A stretch of 64,000 nt of DNA from Pseudomonas sichuanensis (GCF_003231305.1 NZ_QKVM01000004.1:1-64000); one strand, 5' to 3'. Positions 17,485 through 26,537 are shown, counted from the first letter of the stretch. Notes: generated by a model not told the origin, from the letters alone. Numbers and translations: made by a program.

Positions 17485-19164
17485 TTATCCACAGACTCGC
17501 AGCACCTCCTCCAGGGTGGTCAGGCCCTGCTCGACGCGCTCCTGGCCGCAGCGTTGCAGGTCACGCAGGCCATCGGCCTGTGCCTGCCGGCGCAGGGCGG
17601 CCAGGTCGGCGCCTGGGGTGATCCGTTCACGCAGGCTGGCGCTTACCCTGAGCAACTCGAACAACCCTGTGCGGCCCTGGAAGCCGCTGCCCCGGCACTG
17701 GCGGCAGGGCTGCTCCTGCTGGGCGCTGTCGCGGCAGGCCGGGCACAGGGTGCGCACCAGGCGCTGGGCCAGCACGCCGATCAGCGTGGCCTTGATCAGG
17801 TAGTCGGCCACACCCAGTTCCTGCAGGCGGGTAATGGCACCGCAGGCATCGTTGGTGTGCAGGGTGGACAGCACCAGGTGCCCGGTCAGTGCCGCTTGCA
17901 CGGCCACCTGCGCGGTCTCGGGGTCACGGATCTCACCGATCATGATGATGTCCGGGTCCTGGCGCAGCAGGGCGCGCACGCCGTCGGCAAAGTTCAGGTC
18001 CAGGCCCGGCTGGACCTGCAACTGATTGATGGCCGGTTCCAGGCGTTCGATGGGGTCTTCGATGCTGCACAGGTTCACCTGTGGTGTGGCCAGGTGCCTG
18101 AGGCTGGCATACAGCGTACTGGTCTTGCCCGAGCCGGTGGGCCCGGTGACCAGCAGGATGCCCTGGCGCTGGTGCAACAGCGCTTGCCACTGCTGCAGCA
18201 GCGAGCCGCCCAGCCCCAGGCGTTCGAGGGTGTCATGCCGTTGCCGAGGGTCGAACAGGCGCAGCACCAGCTTCTCGCCGAACGGCGTGGGCAGGGTGGA
18301 GAGCCGCAACTCGATGTCCGCCCCACCGGGTAGGCGGCTTTTAAGCCGGCCATCCTGGGGCCGGCGTTTCTCCGCCACGTTCATCCGCCCCAGGTGTTTC
18401 AGGCGGCTGACCATGGCCAGCGCAACCGCCGCCGGGAAGGCGTAGACCGCGTGCAGCAGGCCGTCGATGCGCAGGCGCAGGTGGCCCTGCGCCTGGCGCG
18501 GCTCCAGGTGGATGTCGCTGGCGCCTTGTTCGATGGCGTACTGCAGCATCCAGTCGACGATGTGCACGATGTGGGCGTCGTCGGCACTGGCTTGAGCATG
18601 GCCAGCGCCCAACTCCAGCAGTTGCTCCAGCTCGCCCAGGCGCGGCGATTGCTGCTGCCCGGCACCGTGCACCGAGTGGGCCAGGTCGTAGAAGGTCGTC
18701 GCCAGCTGACGCAGTTGCCTGGGGCTGGCCAGCACCCGGCGCACCCGCTTGCCAAGGCTCAGGGCAAGGTCGGCTTCCCACTCGCGCTGGTAGGGCTGGG
18801 CGCTGGCCACGGTAATGCTGCTGTCGTCGATGGCCACCGCAAGGATGCCGTGGCGCTGGGCGAATGCCGCAGAGACCAGGTTGCCGAGGCGGGCCAGGTC
18901 GATCTGCAGAGGGTCGATGTGCAGGAATGGCTGGCCAGCCTGATGCGCCAGCCAGCGGCAGAGGCTATCCAGCCCGAGGGTTTGGCCTGGGTGCAGTGGG
19001 TCTGGCAGGGCCAGGCCTGCAATCAGTTCCAGAGGATGGTCGGCGGGGTGGGCCCTTGCCCGTTCGAGTGCCTGCAGGGCATCGCTGGCGGTGATGCGCT
19101 GCTCGGCCAGCAGGGCGTCGAGCAGGCGGTTGAGGTCGAGGTCGTGGCTATCCTTGGCGAGCAT
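17485..19164 (-). CDS. GspE/PilB-type secretion ATPase (orphan)
   Basis: The 559-residue AAA-like ATPase has all core motifs of type II secretion/type IV pilus assembly motors. These are an N-terminal GspE-N/MshEN-like region, SDIHLEP at about residue 220, Walker A GPTGSGKTSTLY, the Asp box LCSIEDPIE, Walker B IIMIGEIRDPETA and the His box LVLSTLHTND. Its C-terminal zinc-binding cysteines are CPAC...CRQCRGSGF. No other secretion or pilus gene is in this window, so its machine is encoded elsewhere or it works alone. It begins ATG-CTC-GCC at 19164. Confidence 0.9.
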   Translation of the reverse strand: MLAKDSHDLDLNRLLDALLAEQRITASDALQALERARAHPADHPLELIAGLALPDPLHPGQTLGLDSLCRWLAHQAGQPFLHIDPLQIDLARLGNLVSAAFAQRHGILAVAIDDSSITVASAQPYQREWEADLALSLGKRVRRVLASPRQLRQLATTFYDLAHSVHGAGQQQSPRLGELEQLLELGAGHAQASADDAHIVHIVDWMLQYAIEQGASDIHLEPRQAQGHLRLRIDGLLHAVYAFPAAVALAMVSRLKHLGRMNVAEKRRPQDGRLKSRLPGGADIELRLSTLPTPFGEKLVLRLFDPRQRHDTLERLGLGGSLLQQWQALLHQRQGILLVTGPTGSGKTSTLYASLRHLATPQVNLCSIEDPIERLEPAINQLQVQPGLDLNFADGVRALLRQDPDIIMIGEIRDPETAQVAVQAALTGHLVLSTLHTNDACGAITRLQELGVADYLIKATLIGVLAQRLVRTLCPACRDSAQQEQPCRQCRGSGFQGRTGLFELLRVSASLRERITPGADLAALRRQAQADGLRDLQRCGQERVEQGLTTLEEVLRVCG

Positions 19165-19264
19165 GGCGGCGTCCTGGCCAGGTGAACGAAGGCCTGGAAA
19201 GGCTAGCCCGGGTGCCCCACCCTCGGTGCGGCAAAGGATTTCCGGATCTTGCCGCCGGCGGCCT

Positions 19265-19591
19265 TCAGCTTACTGCCGCGTGCGCCAGGCGCGGCAGGTT
19301 GTGCAGGCTGACTTCGGCGACGCAGACCAGGTTGCGCAACTTTTGCGCGATCACTTCGGCGCGGTGCCAGCTCAGGCCGCCGATACCGATCTGCACGTCG
19401 AGCAGGTCGTCGCACTGGCTCACTTGCACGCTGTGCGGGGTGAGAAATTGCAGCGCGAACAGGTTCAGCACCCGGCACAAGGTGTCCGGCTCGGCTTCGG
19501 CCTGCAGGTGGTAGTGCACGGTGCTGTGCGCGGCCGTGGCGGCCCAGGCGTCGGTGCGGGGCGAAGTGAGGGGGCGTTCGAGTGCGTTCAT
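19265..19591 (-). CDS. ACT-like small protein (IlvM-type fold)
   Basis: The 108-residue protein has an ACT-like core, TVHYHLQAEAEPDTLCRVLNLFA followed by LLDVQIGIGGLSWHRAEVIAQKLRNLVCVAEV. It resembles the regulatory small subunit of acetolactate synthase (IlvM): beta strand, DTL-RVL helix, strand, then a second helix ending LVxVAEV. No large subunit lies nearby. It diverges from the Lrp/AsnC regulator gene, with an 18-bp palindrome in the gap, and may be that regulator's target. Function unknown; the fold assignment is by eye. Confidence 0.65.
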   Translation of the reverse strand: MNALERPLTSPRTDAWAATAAHSTVHYHLQAEAEPDTLCRVLNLFALQFLTPHSVQVSQCDDLLDVQIGIGGLSWHRAEVIAQKLRNLVCVAEVSLHNLPRLAHAAVS

Positions 19592-19673
19592 GCTGGGTCT
19601 CCGCGAAAGTGCAGAAATTCTTGCACGTTCGGCGGGGCATATTTTCGCTATGATTCGGCCATTTACGATTTTG

Positions 19674-19691
19674 ACGAATTAATTAATTCGT
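19674..19691. promoter_or_regulatory. 18-bp perfect palindrome, likely Lrp/AsnC operator
   Basis: ACGAATTAATTAATTCGT reads the same on both strands. It lies 25 bases upstream of the Lrp/AsnC regulator start and 83 bases from the divergent ACT-like gene. Its length and AT-rich centre fit an autoregulatory operator for an AsnC-type dimer. Confidence 0.6.
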
Positions 19692-19716
19692 TTTATCGCG
19701 CATTGGAGAATCAATC

Positions 19717-20187
19717 ATGCAAAGCGAACTGGATGCCTATGACCGGCGCATTCTCGAGGTGCTGCAGGCGGACGCTTCATTGTCCAGCGCGCAGGTCGCC
19801 GAGCGGGTTGGCCTTTCGCAATCGCCCTGCTGGCGCCGTATCCAGCGTCTGAAAGAGGAGGGGGTGATCCGCGGCCAGGTGACCCTGCTGGATCGCAAGA
19901 AGGTGGGGCTCAATACGCAGATCTTCGCCGAGGTGAAGCTCAATGCCCACGGCCGCTCGAACTTCGCCGAGTTCACCGAGGCGATCCGCGGCTTCCCCGA
20001 GGTGCTGGAGTGCTACGTGCTGATGGGTTCGGTGGATTTCCTGCTGCGTATTGTCACCCCGGACATCGAAGCCTACGAACGATTCTTCTTCGAAAAGCTG
20101 TCGAATGTGCCGGGGATCCAGGAGGTCAATTCGATCGTGGCCTTGTCCGAGATCAAGTCCACGACCAGCCTGCCCTTAACGCGCTGA
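19717..20187 (+). CDS. Lrp/AsnC family transcriptional regulator (DecR-like)
   Basis: The 156-residue regulator has the N-terminal winged helix DAYDRRILEVLQADASLSSAQVAERVGLSQSPCWRRIQRL with the family's SPCWRR turn, and a C-terminal RAM/ACT ligand domain (ECYVLMGSVDFLLRIV). The ending IKSTTSLPL is like E. coli DecR (YbaO), a cysteine-responsive activator, more than like Lrp itself. A GGAGA site precedes ATG. Its 3' end overlaps the convergent CYTH gene by 12 bases. The ligand is unknown; the adjacent palindrome suggests autoregulation. Confidence 0.9.
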   Translation: MQSELDAYDRRILEVLQADASLSSAQVAERVGLSQSPCWRRIQRLKEEGVIRGQVTLLDRKKVGLNTQIFAEVKLNAHGRSNFAEFTEAIRGFPEVLECYVLMGSVDFLLRIVTPDIEAYERFFFEKLSNVPGIQEVNSIVALSEIKSTTSLPLTR

Positions 20188-21567
20188 AGGCGACTTGAGC
20201 AGGTACTTCCAGGCGCGGTTCTGTTCGATGGCGCGGGCCTGCTCGATGCGTGCTTCCAGCAGCTCGTCCTTGTGCTCATCGACCAGCGCTTGCTCGGCCA
20301 GCTCATGCAGCTTGTTCAACTCACCGTACAAGCGGTCCTGCTGGGGCAGGTCGAGCACCTGGCGGGCATGGTGCATCCAGGCCTGTACCGACTCGATGCG
20401 CGGCAGCTGTTCGGCCAGGTCTTCCGGGCGCTGCACGTACAGCGGCAGCTTGAGGGCGCGGGCTTCTTCGCCGAGCAGGTGCTGCAGCCAGCTGGCCAGT
20501 TGCGCCTTGCCCTGGCGTTCGCCACGGCCTTTGCGCTCGACGGTCCAGGCACGGGCGGTCAGCCAGCGCGCGGTCTGCAGGGAGAACTGGCCCCAGCGCG
20601 GGTCTTCCAGCTCTTCAATGAACTGCTCGGGCGCGGCGCGGCGGATGTCTTCGTCCTCGTTGCCGGCCAGCACCAGCGGGCGCCAGTCTTCCAGCAGGGC
20701 ATCTAGGCTGGCGCGCAGCTCGCGGGTGGCAGCGCGCGGCGCGGCCTGGCCCAGGCTGCCGGTGAGTGCGCGCAGTTCGGCCAGGCAGTGCACCCAGTCC
20801 TGCAGCAGGCGCCAATGGCCGGTGTGGCGGTACTGTTCGGCCAGGCGCTGGCTGCTGCCGAGCAATTGCCAGGCGAGGGCCGCGAAGGCGTCGTCTACCG
20901 GCATTTCGGCATCCAGCTCGGCGCTCGGCAGGTCCAGCTCGTAGCTGCCTTCGTCGAGCAGGCGGTAGCCGCGTTCGGCCTTGCTGACGTCACAGGGCAT
21001 CAGTGGCAGCGTGGCGGCCAGTTCGGCGGCCAGCTCCAGCAGCGCTTCGGGCGCGCCTTCGCGCAGCTCGAGCTCCAGCTCGCAGATGGCTTCCTTGCGT
21101 TTGCCGGCGATCACGAAGCCTTGGTCCAGCGCCGCTTCGATCACCACCTTGGCCTTGCCACGGCCCCAGGAAATTTCCGCGTACTCGCGGGTGAAGTCGG
21201 TGGTGAACAACGGCTTGATGGTTTTCTTGTCGAGCTCGGCCAGTTGCTCGGGCCAGCAGCTGGCGTCGAGCTTCTTCAGGTCGAGCTTGACCTTGTCCAG
21301 CTGCCACTCGTGCTCGTTGCGCTCGGACAGGCCGGCCACGCTCTGGCCGCGGCACTTGAGGGTCTGGATGATCACCTCGCCGTCACGACGCAGGCGCAGG
21401 GCGACACGGGCGGCGGACAGCTCACGCTCGGGGGTGTCGAAATACTGATTGAGCAGTTCGCGGGTCTGCCAGCCGGACTTGTTGCGCTTTTTCAGCAACG
21501 GGTGCTCGCGCAGGGCGGCAAGGGTCTCGGGGCTGGCGCGGAGTTTGAGTTCGGTTTCTGTGTGCAT
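20176..21567 (-). CDS. CYTH and CHAD domain protein (inorganic triphosphatase type)
   Basis: The 463-residue protein begins with the CYTH signature HTETELKLR (ExExK) and charged strands of the triphosphate tunnel (VALRLRRDGEVIIQTLK). The C-terminal half (about residues 220-460) is an alpha-helical CHAD domain rich in basic residues. E. coli YgiF, with this architecture, hydrolyses inorganic triphosphate; CHAD domains bind polyphosphate. ATG at 21567 begins the domain; another ATG eight codons upstream (21591) is possible and neither has a strong ribosome site. It overlaps the convergent lrp-like gene by 12 bases. Confidence 0.88.
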   Translation of the reverse strand: MHTETELKLRASPETLAALREHPLLKKRNKSGWQTRELLNQYFDTPERELSAARVALRLRRDGEVIIQTLKCRGQSVAGLSERNEHEWQLDKVKLDLKKLDASCWPEQLAELDKKTIKPLFTTDFTREYAEISWGRGKAKVVIEAALDQGFVIAGKRKEAICELELELREGAPEALLELAAELAATLPLMPCDVSKAERGYRLLDEGSYELDLPSAELDAEMPVDDAFAALAWQLLGSSQRLAEQYRHTGHWRLLQDWVHCLAELRALTGSLGQAAPRAATRELRASLDALLEDWRPLVLAGNEDEDIRRAAPEQFIEELEDPRWGQFSLQTARWLTARAWTVERKGRGERQGKAQLASWLQHLLGEEARALKLPLYVQRPEDLAEQLPRIESVQAWMHHARQVLDLPQQDRLYGELNKLHELAEQALVDEHKDELLEARIEQARAIEQNRAWKYLLKSPSAR

Positions 21568-21627
21568 CGCGGGCTCGGAAGGAGGGGACATCGTTGCCGG
21601 GCAGTCTACAGCACTTACGTCATGAAT

Positions 21628-21704
21628 CATCGTGGGAGCGGGCTTGACCCGCGATAGATGGCACCGGCTGCGCCGGTATCGCGGGTCAAGCCCGCTCCCA
21701 CGAT
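21628..21704. repeat. REP pair, GGGTCAAGCCC variant
   Basis: Two arms (CGTGGGAGCGGGCTTGACCC and its complement) flank CACCGGCTGCGCCGGT, itself a small hairpin. It separates the divergent CYTH/CHAD and argE genes. The central base differs from the standard core but the change is matched in the opposite arm. Confidence 0.92.
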
Positions 21705-21772
21705 GACTCCACGAATTGCCAAGTGAACGGCCTCCATTGCTATGATGCCCCATGCTTTTGAGGAGTCCGCGC

Positions 21773-22915
21773 ATGCCGTTGCCGTCGCTGAAAGACCAGT
21801 TCGCCGCCCTGATCGCCGCCCCGTCGGTCAGTTGCACCCAGCCTGCGCTGGACCAGTCCAACCGCCCGGTCATCGACCTGCTGGCCGGTTGGCTGGGCGA
21901 CCTGGGCTTCAACTGCGAGATCCAGCAGGTCAGCCCCGGCAAGTTCAACCTGCTCGCCAGCCGTGGCACCGGCCCGGGCGGGCTGGTGCTGGCGGGGCAC
22001 AGCGACACCGTGCCCTACGACCCGCAGCTGTGGCAAAGCGACCCGCTGAAGCTGACCGAGGTCGATGGCCGCTGGGTCGGGCTGGGCAGCTGCGACATGA
22101 AGGGCTTCTTCGCCCTGGTCATCGACGCGGTGATTCCGCTGCTGGAGCACGACTTCAAGCAACCGCTGCTGATCCTCGCCACCTGCGACGAGGAGAGCTC
22201 GATGTCCGGCGCCCGCGCCCTGGCCGAAGCCGGCCAGCCGCTCGGTCGCGCGGCGGTGATCGGCGAGCCCACCGGGCTCAAGCCGATCCGCATGCACAAG
22301 GGCATCCTCATGGACCGCATCGACATCCTTGGGCGCAGCGGCCATTCGTCGGACCCATCGCTTGGCCACAGCGCCCTGGAGGCCATGCATGCGGTGATGG
22401 GCGAGCTGATGAGCCTGCGCCGCGGCTGGCAGGAAAAGTACCGCAATCCCCAGTTCACGGTGCCTACGCCAACCTTGAATTTCGGCTGCATCCACGGCGG
22501 CGACAACCCCAACCGGATCTGTGGCCAGTGCGCACTGGAGTTCGACCTGCGCCCGCTGCCGGGCATGGATGTCGAGCAGCTGCGTGCGGCCATTCGCGGC
22601 AAACTGGCGCCGCTGGCCGAGCGCCATGAGGTGCGCATCGACTACGCACCACTGTTCCCCGAGGTGCCGCCCTTCGAGCAGGCCGCCGACTGCGAACTGG
22701 TGCAACTGGCCGAACGCCTGACCGGCCATCGCGCCGAAGCGGTGGCCTTTGGCACCGAAGCGCCTTATCTTCAGCAGCTCGGCTGCCAGACCATCGTGCT
22801 CGGCCCGGGCGACATCGCCTGCGCCCACCAGCCTGGCGAGTACCTTGAAATGTCACGTATCGAGCCTACCGTGCGTCTATTGCGTGACCTGATCCGGCAC
22901 TATTGCCTGAGCTAA
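21773..22915 (+). CDS. argE: Acetylornithine deacetylase
   Basis: The 380-residue M20 metalloenzyme removes acetate from N-acetylornithine in arginine synthesis. Metal-site motifs are LVLAGHSDTVPYD (His), GLGSCDMKGFFALV (bridging Asp) and ATCDEESSMSGA (catalytic and ligand Glu); a late His lies in IACAHQPGEYLE. ATG at 21773 after GAGGA fits; an ATG at 21752 would add seven residues. argA follows on the same strand. Confidence 0.94.
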   Translation: MPLPSLKDQFAALIAAPSVSCTQPALDQSNRPVIDLLAGWLGDLGFNCEIQQVSPGKFNLLASRGTGPGGLVLAGHSDTVPYDPQLWQSDPLKLTEVDGRWVGLGSCDMKGFFALVIDAVIPLLEHDFKQPLLILATCDEESSMSGARALAEAGQPLGRAAVIGEPTGLKPIRMHKGILMDRIDILGRSGHSSDPSLGHSALEAMHAVMGELMSLRRGWQEKYRNPQFTVPTPTLNFGCIHGGDNPNRICGQCALEFDLRPLPGMDVEQLRAAIRGKLAPLAERHEVRIDYAPLFPEVPPFEQAADCELVQLAERLTGHRAEAVAFGTEAPYLQQLGCQTIVLGPGDIACAHQPGEYLEMSRIEPTVRLLRDLIRHYCLS

Positions 22916-23040
22916 ACGTCCATTGAGCTGATTCGTTCCTGCCTAGAGGAGACCGCGCGTGACCGCAAGCCTGTTCCGACGATGACTTTCGAACGTTGTG
23001 CGCCTTTTCGTTCTCCGTTCACTTATCCACAGGCCTCGTC

Positions 23041-24339
23041 ATGCCCGATTACGTCAACTGGCTGCGCCATGCTTCTCCCTACATCAACGCCCACCGCGAT
23101 TGCACCTTCGTGGTCATGCTCCCGGGCGATGGTGTGGAACACCCGAACTTCGGCAATATCGTCCACGACCTGGTGCTGTTGCACAGCCTCGGCGTGCGGC
23201 TGGTACTGGTGCACGGCTCGCGCCCGCAGATCGAAAGCCGCCTGGCCGCTCGCGGCCTGACCCCGCACTACCACCATGGCCTGCGGATCACCGACGCGGC
23301 CACCCTCGACTGCGTGATCGATGCGGTCGGCGCCCTGCGCCTGGCCATCGAGGCGCGCCTGTCGATGGACATGGCGGCTTCGCCGATGCAGGGCTCGCGC
23401 CTGCGCGTGGCTTCCGGCAACCTGGTCACCGCGCGGCCGATCGGCGTGCTGGAGGGGGTCGACTACCACCACACCGGCGAAGTGCGCCGGGTCGACCGCA
23501 AGGGCATCAACCGCCTGCTCGACGAGCGCTCCATCGTGCTGCTGTCGCCGCTGGGCTACTCGCCGACCGGCGAGATCTTCAACCTGGCCTGTGAAGACGT
23601 GGCCACCCGCGCCGCGATCGAGCTGGGTGCCGACAAGCTGCTGCTGTTCGGCGCCGAACCCGGCCTGCTGGATGACCAGGGGCAACTGGTACGCGAACTG
23701 CGCCCGCAACACATTGCGCCGCACCTGCAGCGCCTGGGCAGCGATTACCAGGCTGAATTGCTGGACGCGGCCGCCGAGGCCTGCAAGGGCGGGGTGGCGC
23801 GCAGCCATATCGTCAGTTACGCCGAAGATGGCGCGCTGCTGACCGAGCTGTTCACCCGCGGTGGCGGCGGCACGCTGGTGTCCCAGGAGCAGTTCGAGGT
23901 GGTGCGCGAGGCGACCATCGACGATGTCGGTGGCCTGCTGGATCTGATCAGCCCGCTGGAAGAGCAGGGCATCCTGGTGCGCCGTTCGCGCGAGGTGCTG
24001 GAGCGGGAGATCGAGCAGTTCAGCGTGGTCGAGCGCGAGGGCATGATCATCGCCTGCGCGGCGCTGTACCCGATTGCCGATTCCGAGGCGGGGGAGCTGG
24101 CGTGCCTGGCGGTGAACCCTGAGTACCGGCATGGCGGGCGTGGCGACGAGCTGCTCGAACGCATCGAGGCGCGGGCTCGGCAGTTGGGGTTGAAGACCTT
24201 GTTCGTGCTGACGACCCGGACCGCGCACTGGTTCCGCGAGCGTGGCTTTGCGCCCTGTGGCGTGGAACAGCTGCCGGCGGCGCGGGCGTCGCTGTACAAC
24301 TTCCAGCGTAATTCGAAGATTTTCGAGAAGCCGTTGTAG
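23041..24339 (+). CDS. argA: N-acetylglutamate synthase
   Basis: The 432-residue enzyme makes N-acetylglutamate, the first step of arginine synthesis. The N-terminal two-thirds is an amino-acid-kinase-like domain (LVLVHGSRPQIE, GILEGVDYHHTGEVR-like VLEGVDYHHTGEV). The last 140 residues are a GNAT acetyltransferase domain with LACLAVNPEYRHGGRGDELLERIE as the acetyl-CoA site. ArgA of this layout is arginine feedback-inhibited. It lies 125 bases after argE; ATG at 23041 starts the conserved MPDYVNWLRHASPYI. Confidence 0.94.
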   Translation: MPDYVNWLRHASPYINAHRDCTFVVMLPGDGVEHPNFGNIVHDLVLLHSLGVRLVLVHGSRPQIESRLAARGLTPHYHHGLRITDAATLDCVIDAVGALRLAIEARLSMDMAASPMQGSRLRVASGNLVTARPIGVLEGVDYHHTGEVRRVDRKGINRLLDERSIVLLSPLGYSPTGEIFNLACEDVATRAAIELGADKLLLFGAEPGLLDDQGQLVRELRPQHIAPHLQRLGSDYQAELLDAAAEACKGGVARSHIVSYAEDGALLTELFTRGGGGTLVSQEQFEVVREATIDDVGGLLDLISPLEEQGILVRRSREVLEREIEQFSVVEREGMIIACAALYPIADSEAGELACLAVNPEYRHGGRGDELLERIEARARQLGLKTLFVLTTRTAHWFRERGFAPCGVEQLPAARASLYNFQRNSKIFEKPL

Positions 24340-24360
24340 GCGCATGCTTGTTGGGGCCTT

Positions 24361-24440
24361 TTCGCGGGTGAACCCGCTCCCACAGGTTATGTGCAAGGCC
24401 TGTGGGGGCGGTAGTTCGCCGCTGCGATTTACCCGCGAAG
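24361..24440. repeat. Degenerate REP pair
   Basis: TTCGCGGGTGAACCCGCTCCCACAG and a decayed opposite arm (CTGTGGGGGCGG...TTTACCCGCGAA) lie between argA and spuI. The second arm has mismatches and an insertion. Confidence 0.75.
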
Positions 24441-24458
24441 AAAGCGTCGCTGCCGCCA

Positions 24459-24492
24459 ATAAAAAACGCCGCCCCTGAGGGCGGCGTTTTCG
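24459..24492. terminator. Bidirectional intrinsic terminator
   Basis: AACGCCGCCC, loop CTGA, GGGCGGCGTT with A-run on one side and TTTT on the other serves both convergent genes, argA (plus) and spuI (minus). Confidence 0.85.
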
Positions 24493-24493
24493 T

Positions 24494-25870
24494 TTACACG
24501 GTATGCAGATACCAGTTGTACTCGAGGTCGGAGATCGAATGCTCGAACTCCTCCAGCTCGCTCTCCTTGCACGCGACGAAGATGTCGATGTACTTCGGAT
24601 CGATGTACTTGTTGAGGATCTCGCTGTCGTCCAGCTCGCGCAGGGCATCGCGCAGGTTGTTCGGCAGGCTCTGCTCAAGTTGCTCGTACGAGTTGCCTTC
24701 GATCGGCTCACCCGGTTCGACCTTGTTGGTCAGGCCGTGGTGCACGCCGGCCAGCACGGCCGCCATCATCAGGTACGGGTTGGCATCGGCACCGGCGACG
24801 CGGTGTTCGATGCGCACCGAGTCCGGCGAACCTGTAGGGACGCGCAGGGCCACGGTGCGGTTGTCCAAGCCCCAGCTCGGCGCGTTGGGCACATAGAACT
24901 GCGCGCCGAAGCGGCGGTACGAGTTGACGTTGGGGCAGAGGAACGCCATCGAGGCGGGCAGGGTCTCGAGCACACCGCCGACAGCGTGACGTAGCGCGGC
25001 GTTCTGCTCGGGATCCTCGCTGGTGAAGATGTTGTTGCCATCTTTGTCCAGCACGGAGATGTGTACATGCAGGCCGTTGCCTGCCTGGCCCGGGTAGGGC
25101 TTGGCCATGAAGGTGGTGTCCATTTCATGGTCGTAGGCGATGTTCTTGATCAGCCGCTTGAGCAGCACCGCGTAGTCACAGGCCTTGAGCGGGTCGGCAA
25201 CGTGATGCAGGTTGACTTCGAACTGTGCCGGGGCGCTTTCCTTGACGATCGCGTCGGCCGGGATGCCCTGCTCTTTCGCGCCTTCGAGGATGTCCTGCAG
25301 GCAGTCGGCGTATTCGTCGAGGTCGTCGATCAGGTACACCTGGGTCGACTGCGGGCGCTTGCCCGAAATCGGCGAGCGTGGCGGCTGCGGGCGGCCGTTC
25401 ACGTTCTCCTGGTCGATCAGGTAGAACTCCAGCTCGAACGCGGCGCAGATGGTCAGGCCCATGTCGGTGAACTTGCTCACCACCTGGCGCAACACTTCAC
25501 GCGGGTCGGCGAAGAACGGCTCGCCTTCGAGTTCGTGCATGGTCATCAGCAGTTGCGCGGTAGGGCGCTTCTGCCAGGGCTCGTTGCACAGGGTGTCGGG
25601 GATCGGGTAGCAGATGCGGTCGGCATCACCGATGTCCAGGCCGAGGCCGGTGCTTTCGACGGTCGAACCGTTGATGTCGAGGGCGAAGAGGGAGGCCGGC
25701 AGGTTGATGCCTTTCTCGTAAACCTTGTGCAGGCTCGTGCGCTCGATGCGCTTGCCACGAACCACACCATTCATATCTGCAATCAGAAGGTCAACGTAGA
25801 GAACCTCAGGATGTTCCTTAAGGAACGCGTTCGCTTCGTTAAGCTGAACGGCACGCGGGGGTACCGACAT
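24494..25870 (-). CDS. spuI: Gamma-glutamylpolyamine synthetase (glutamine-synthetase family)
   Basis: The 458-residue enzyme belongs to the GlnA superfamily: N-terminal beta-grasp (VLYVDLLIADMNGVVRGKRI), Glu/metal motif AAFELEFYLI, HVHISVLDKDGNN in the ATP/ammonia region and the RIEHRVAGADANPYL arginine loop. The neighbours are spu transport and catabolic genes, so it most likely ligates glutamate to putrescine or a related amine (PuuA/SpuI) rather than making glutamine. It is divergent from a second paralogue (26538-27896), 667 bases away, as spuI is divergent from the spu operon in P. aeruginosa. Which amine it prefers is not visible. Confidence 0.88.
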   Translation of the reverse strand: MSVPPRAVQLNEANAFLKEHPEVLYVDLLIADMNGVVRGKRIERTSLHKVYEKGINLPASLFALDINGSTVESTGLGLDIGDADRICYPIPDTLCNEPWQKRPTAQLLMTMHELEGEPFFADPREVLRQVVSKFTDMGLTICAAFELEFYLIDQENVNGRPQPPRSPISGKRPQSTQVYLIDDLDEYADCLQDILEGAKEQGIPADAIVKESAPAQFEVNLHHVADPLKACDYAVLLKRLIKNIAYDHEMDTTFMAKPYPGQAGNGLHVHISVLDKDGNNIFTSEDPEQNAALRHAVGGVLETLPASMAFLCPNVNSYRRFGAQFYVPNAPSWGLDNRTVALRVPTGSPDSVRIEHRVAGADANPYLMMAAVLAGVHHGLTNKVEPGEPIEGNSYEQLEQSLPNNLRDALRELDDSEILNKYIDPKYIDIFVACKESELEEFEHSISDLEYNWYLHTV

Positions 25871-26537
25871 GATGCAACACCTTTGTTGTTAAAAATATCA
25901 ATCAAGGGGGGCTTGCAACCCCAGTCAATCGGAAAGACCGGGTTAAGTCAAGCCAGCCCCATGATGCCCTGAAATGGCACGTCTACGGCAGATTTGCTGC
26001 ATATCGGGGCGTGCCATTATCCGCTATTTTCGTGCCGAAGGGTTATCCAGAGCGGGCCGTGTTTTATTTTTTACGGAGGAGTTGTGTAAAAAAATGAACA
26101 AGGCTAAGCTCGGTCACAACCCAGAACACAATAATACGAGGGTCACATGGTCCGCCTGTCGAGACCTGCCAGCACTGCATGCACGGTGCGCTCAGGTACA
26201 TCTCCCGGTTACCGTCCGATCATTGCACGCCTGCAACAGTGGGTGGCTGCAGTGGCCGCAATAATTGACGGTTCGCACAAAAAAACCATGCCTCGTAACG
26301 CGTTACTGCACGCCTTCCTTTCTATCTGCCCTTTGCTTTCACCACGGAGCCACTCTTATGGAGTGTATCCACTGGCGTCCTGCGCGCAGGTTTTTGCTTT
26401 AGCCAGGCACTCCATCCAGAATCAAGGCGCGGGCCTGTCCAGGCCCCTCGGCGCTGTGTGCGCCGACTTTGACCGACGCCAGGCGTCAATGGCAGCCGGT
26501 TCCCTGCAACCGGGCCACATTACCTCCTGAGGTATTT
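25871..26537. other. 667-bp divergent intergenic region spuI/spuB
   Basis: I see no convincing gene here. It must hold the divergent promoters. A 9-bp inverted repeat, AATGGCACG (25973-25981) and CGTGCCATT (26010-26018), with 28 bases between, is a candidate operator. GGAGGAG at 26075 precedes a weak 56-codon frame (26094-26264) at too long a spacing (14 bases) to be persuasive. In P. aeruginosa the gene spuA occupies this position; no trace of it is visible. Confidence 0.6.

Noticed and set aside
20176..20187. 12-base overlap of the lrp-like and CYTH genes as a sign of a wrong stop
   Set aside because: Both ends read as normal family C-termini; it is a plain convergent overlap.
25975..25990. 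Sigma-54 promoter TGGCACG...CGGCA
   Set aside because: The -24 half is good but the -12 half lacks TTGC; kept only as an alternative reading of the inverted repeat.
25974..26530. Open frames in the spuI-spuB gap
   Set aside because: The 96- and 127-codon frames have no recognisable domain, mixed composition and no properly spaced ribosome site; GGAGG at 26075 is 14 bases from the ATG at 26094.
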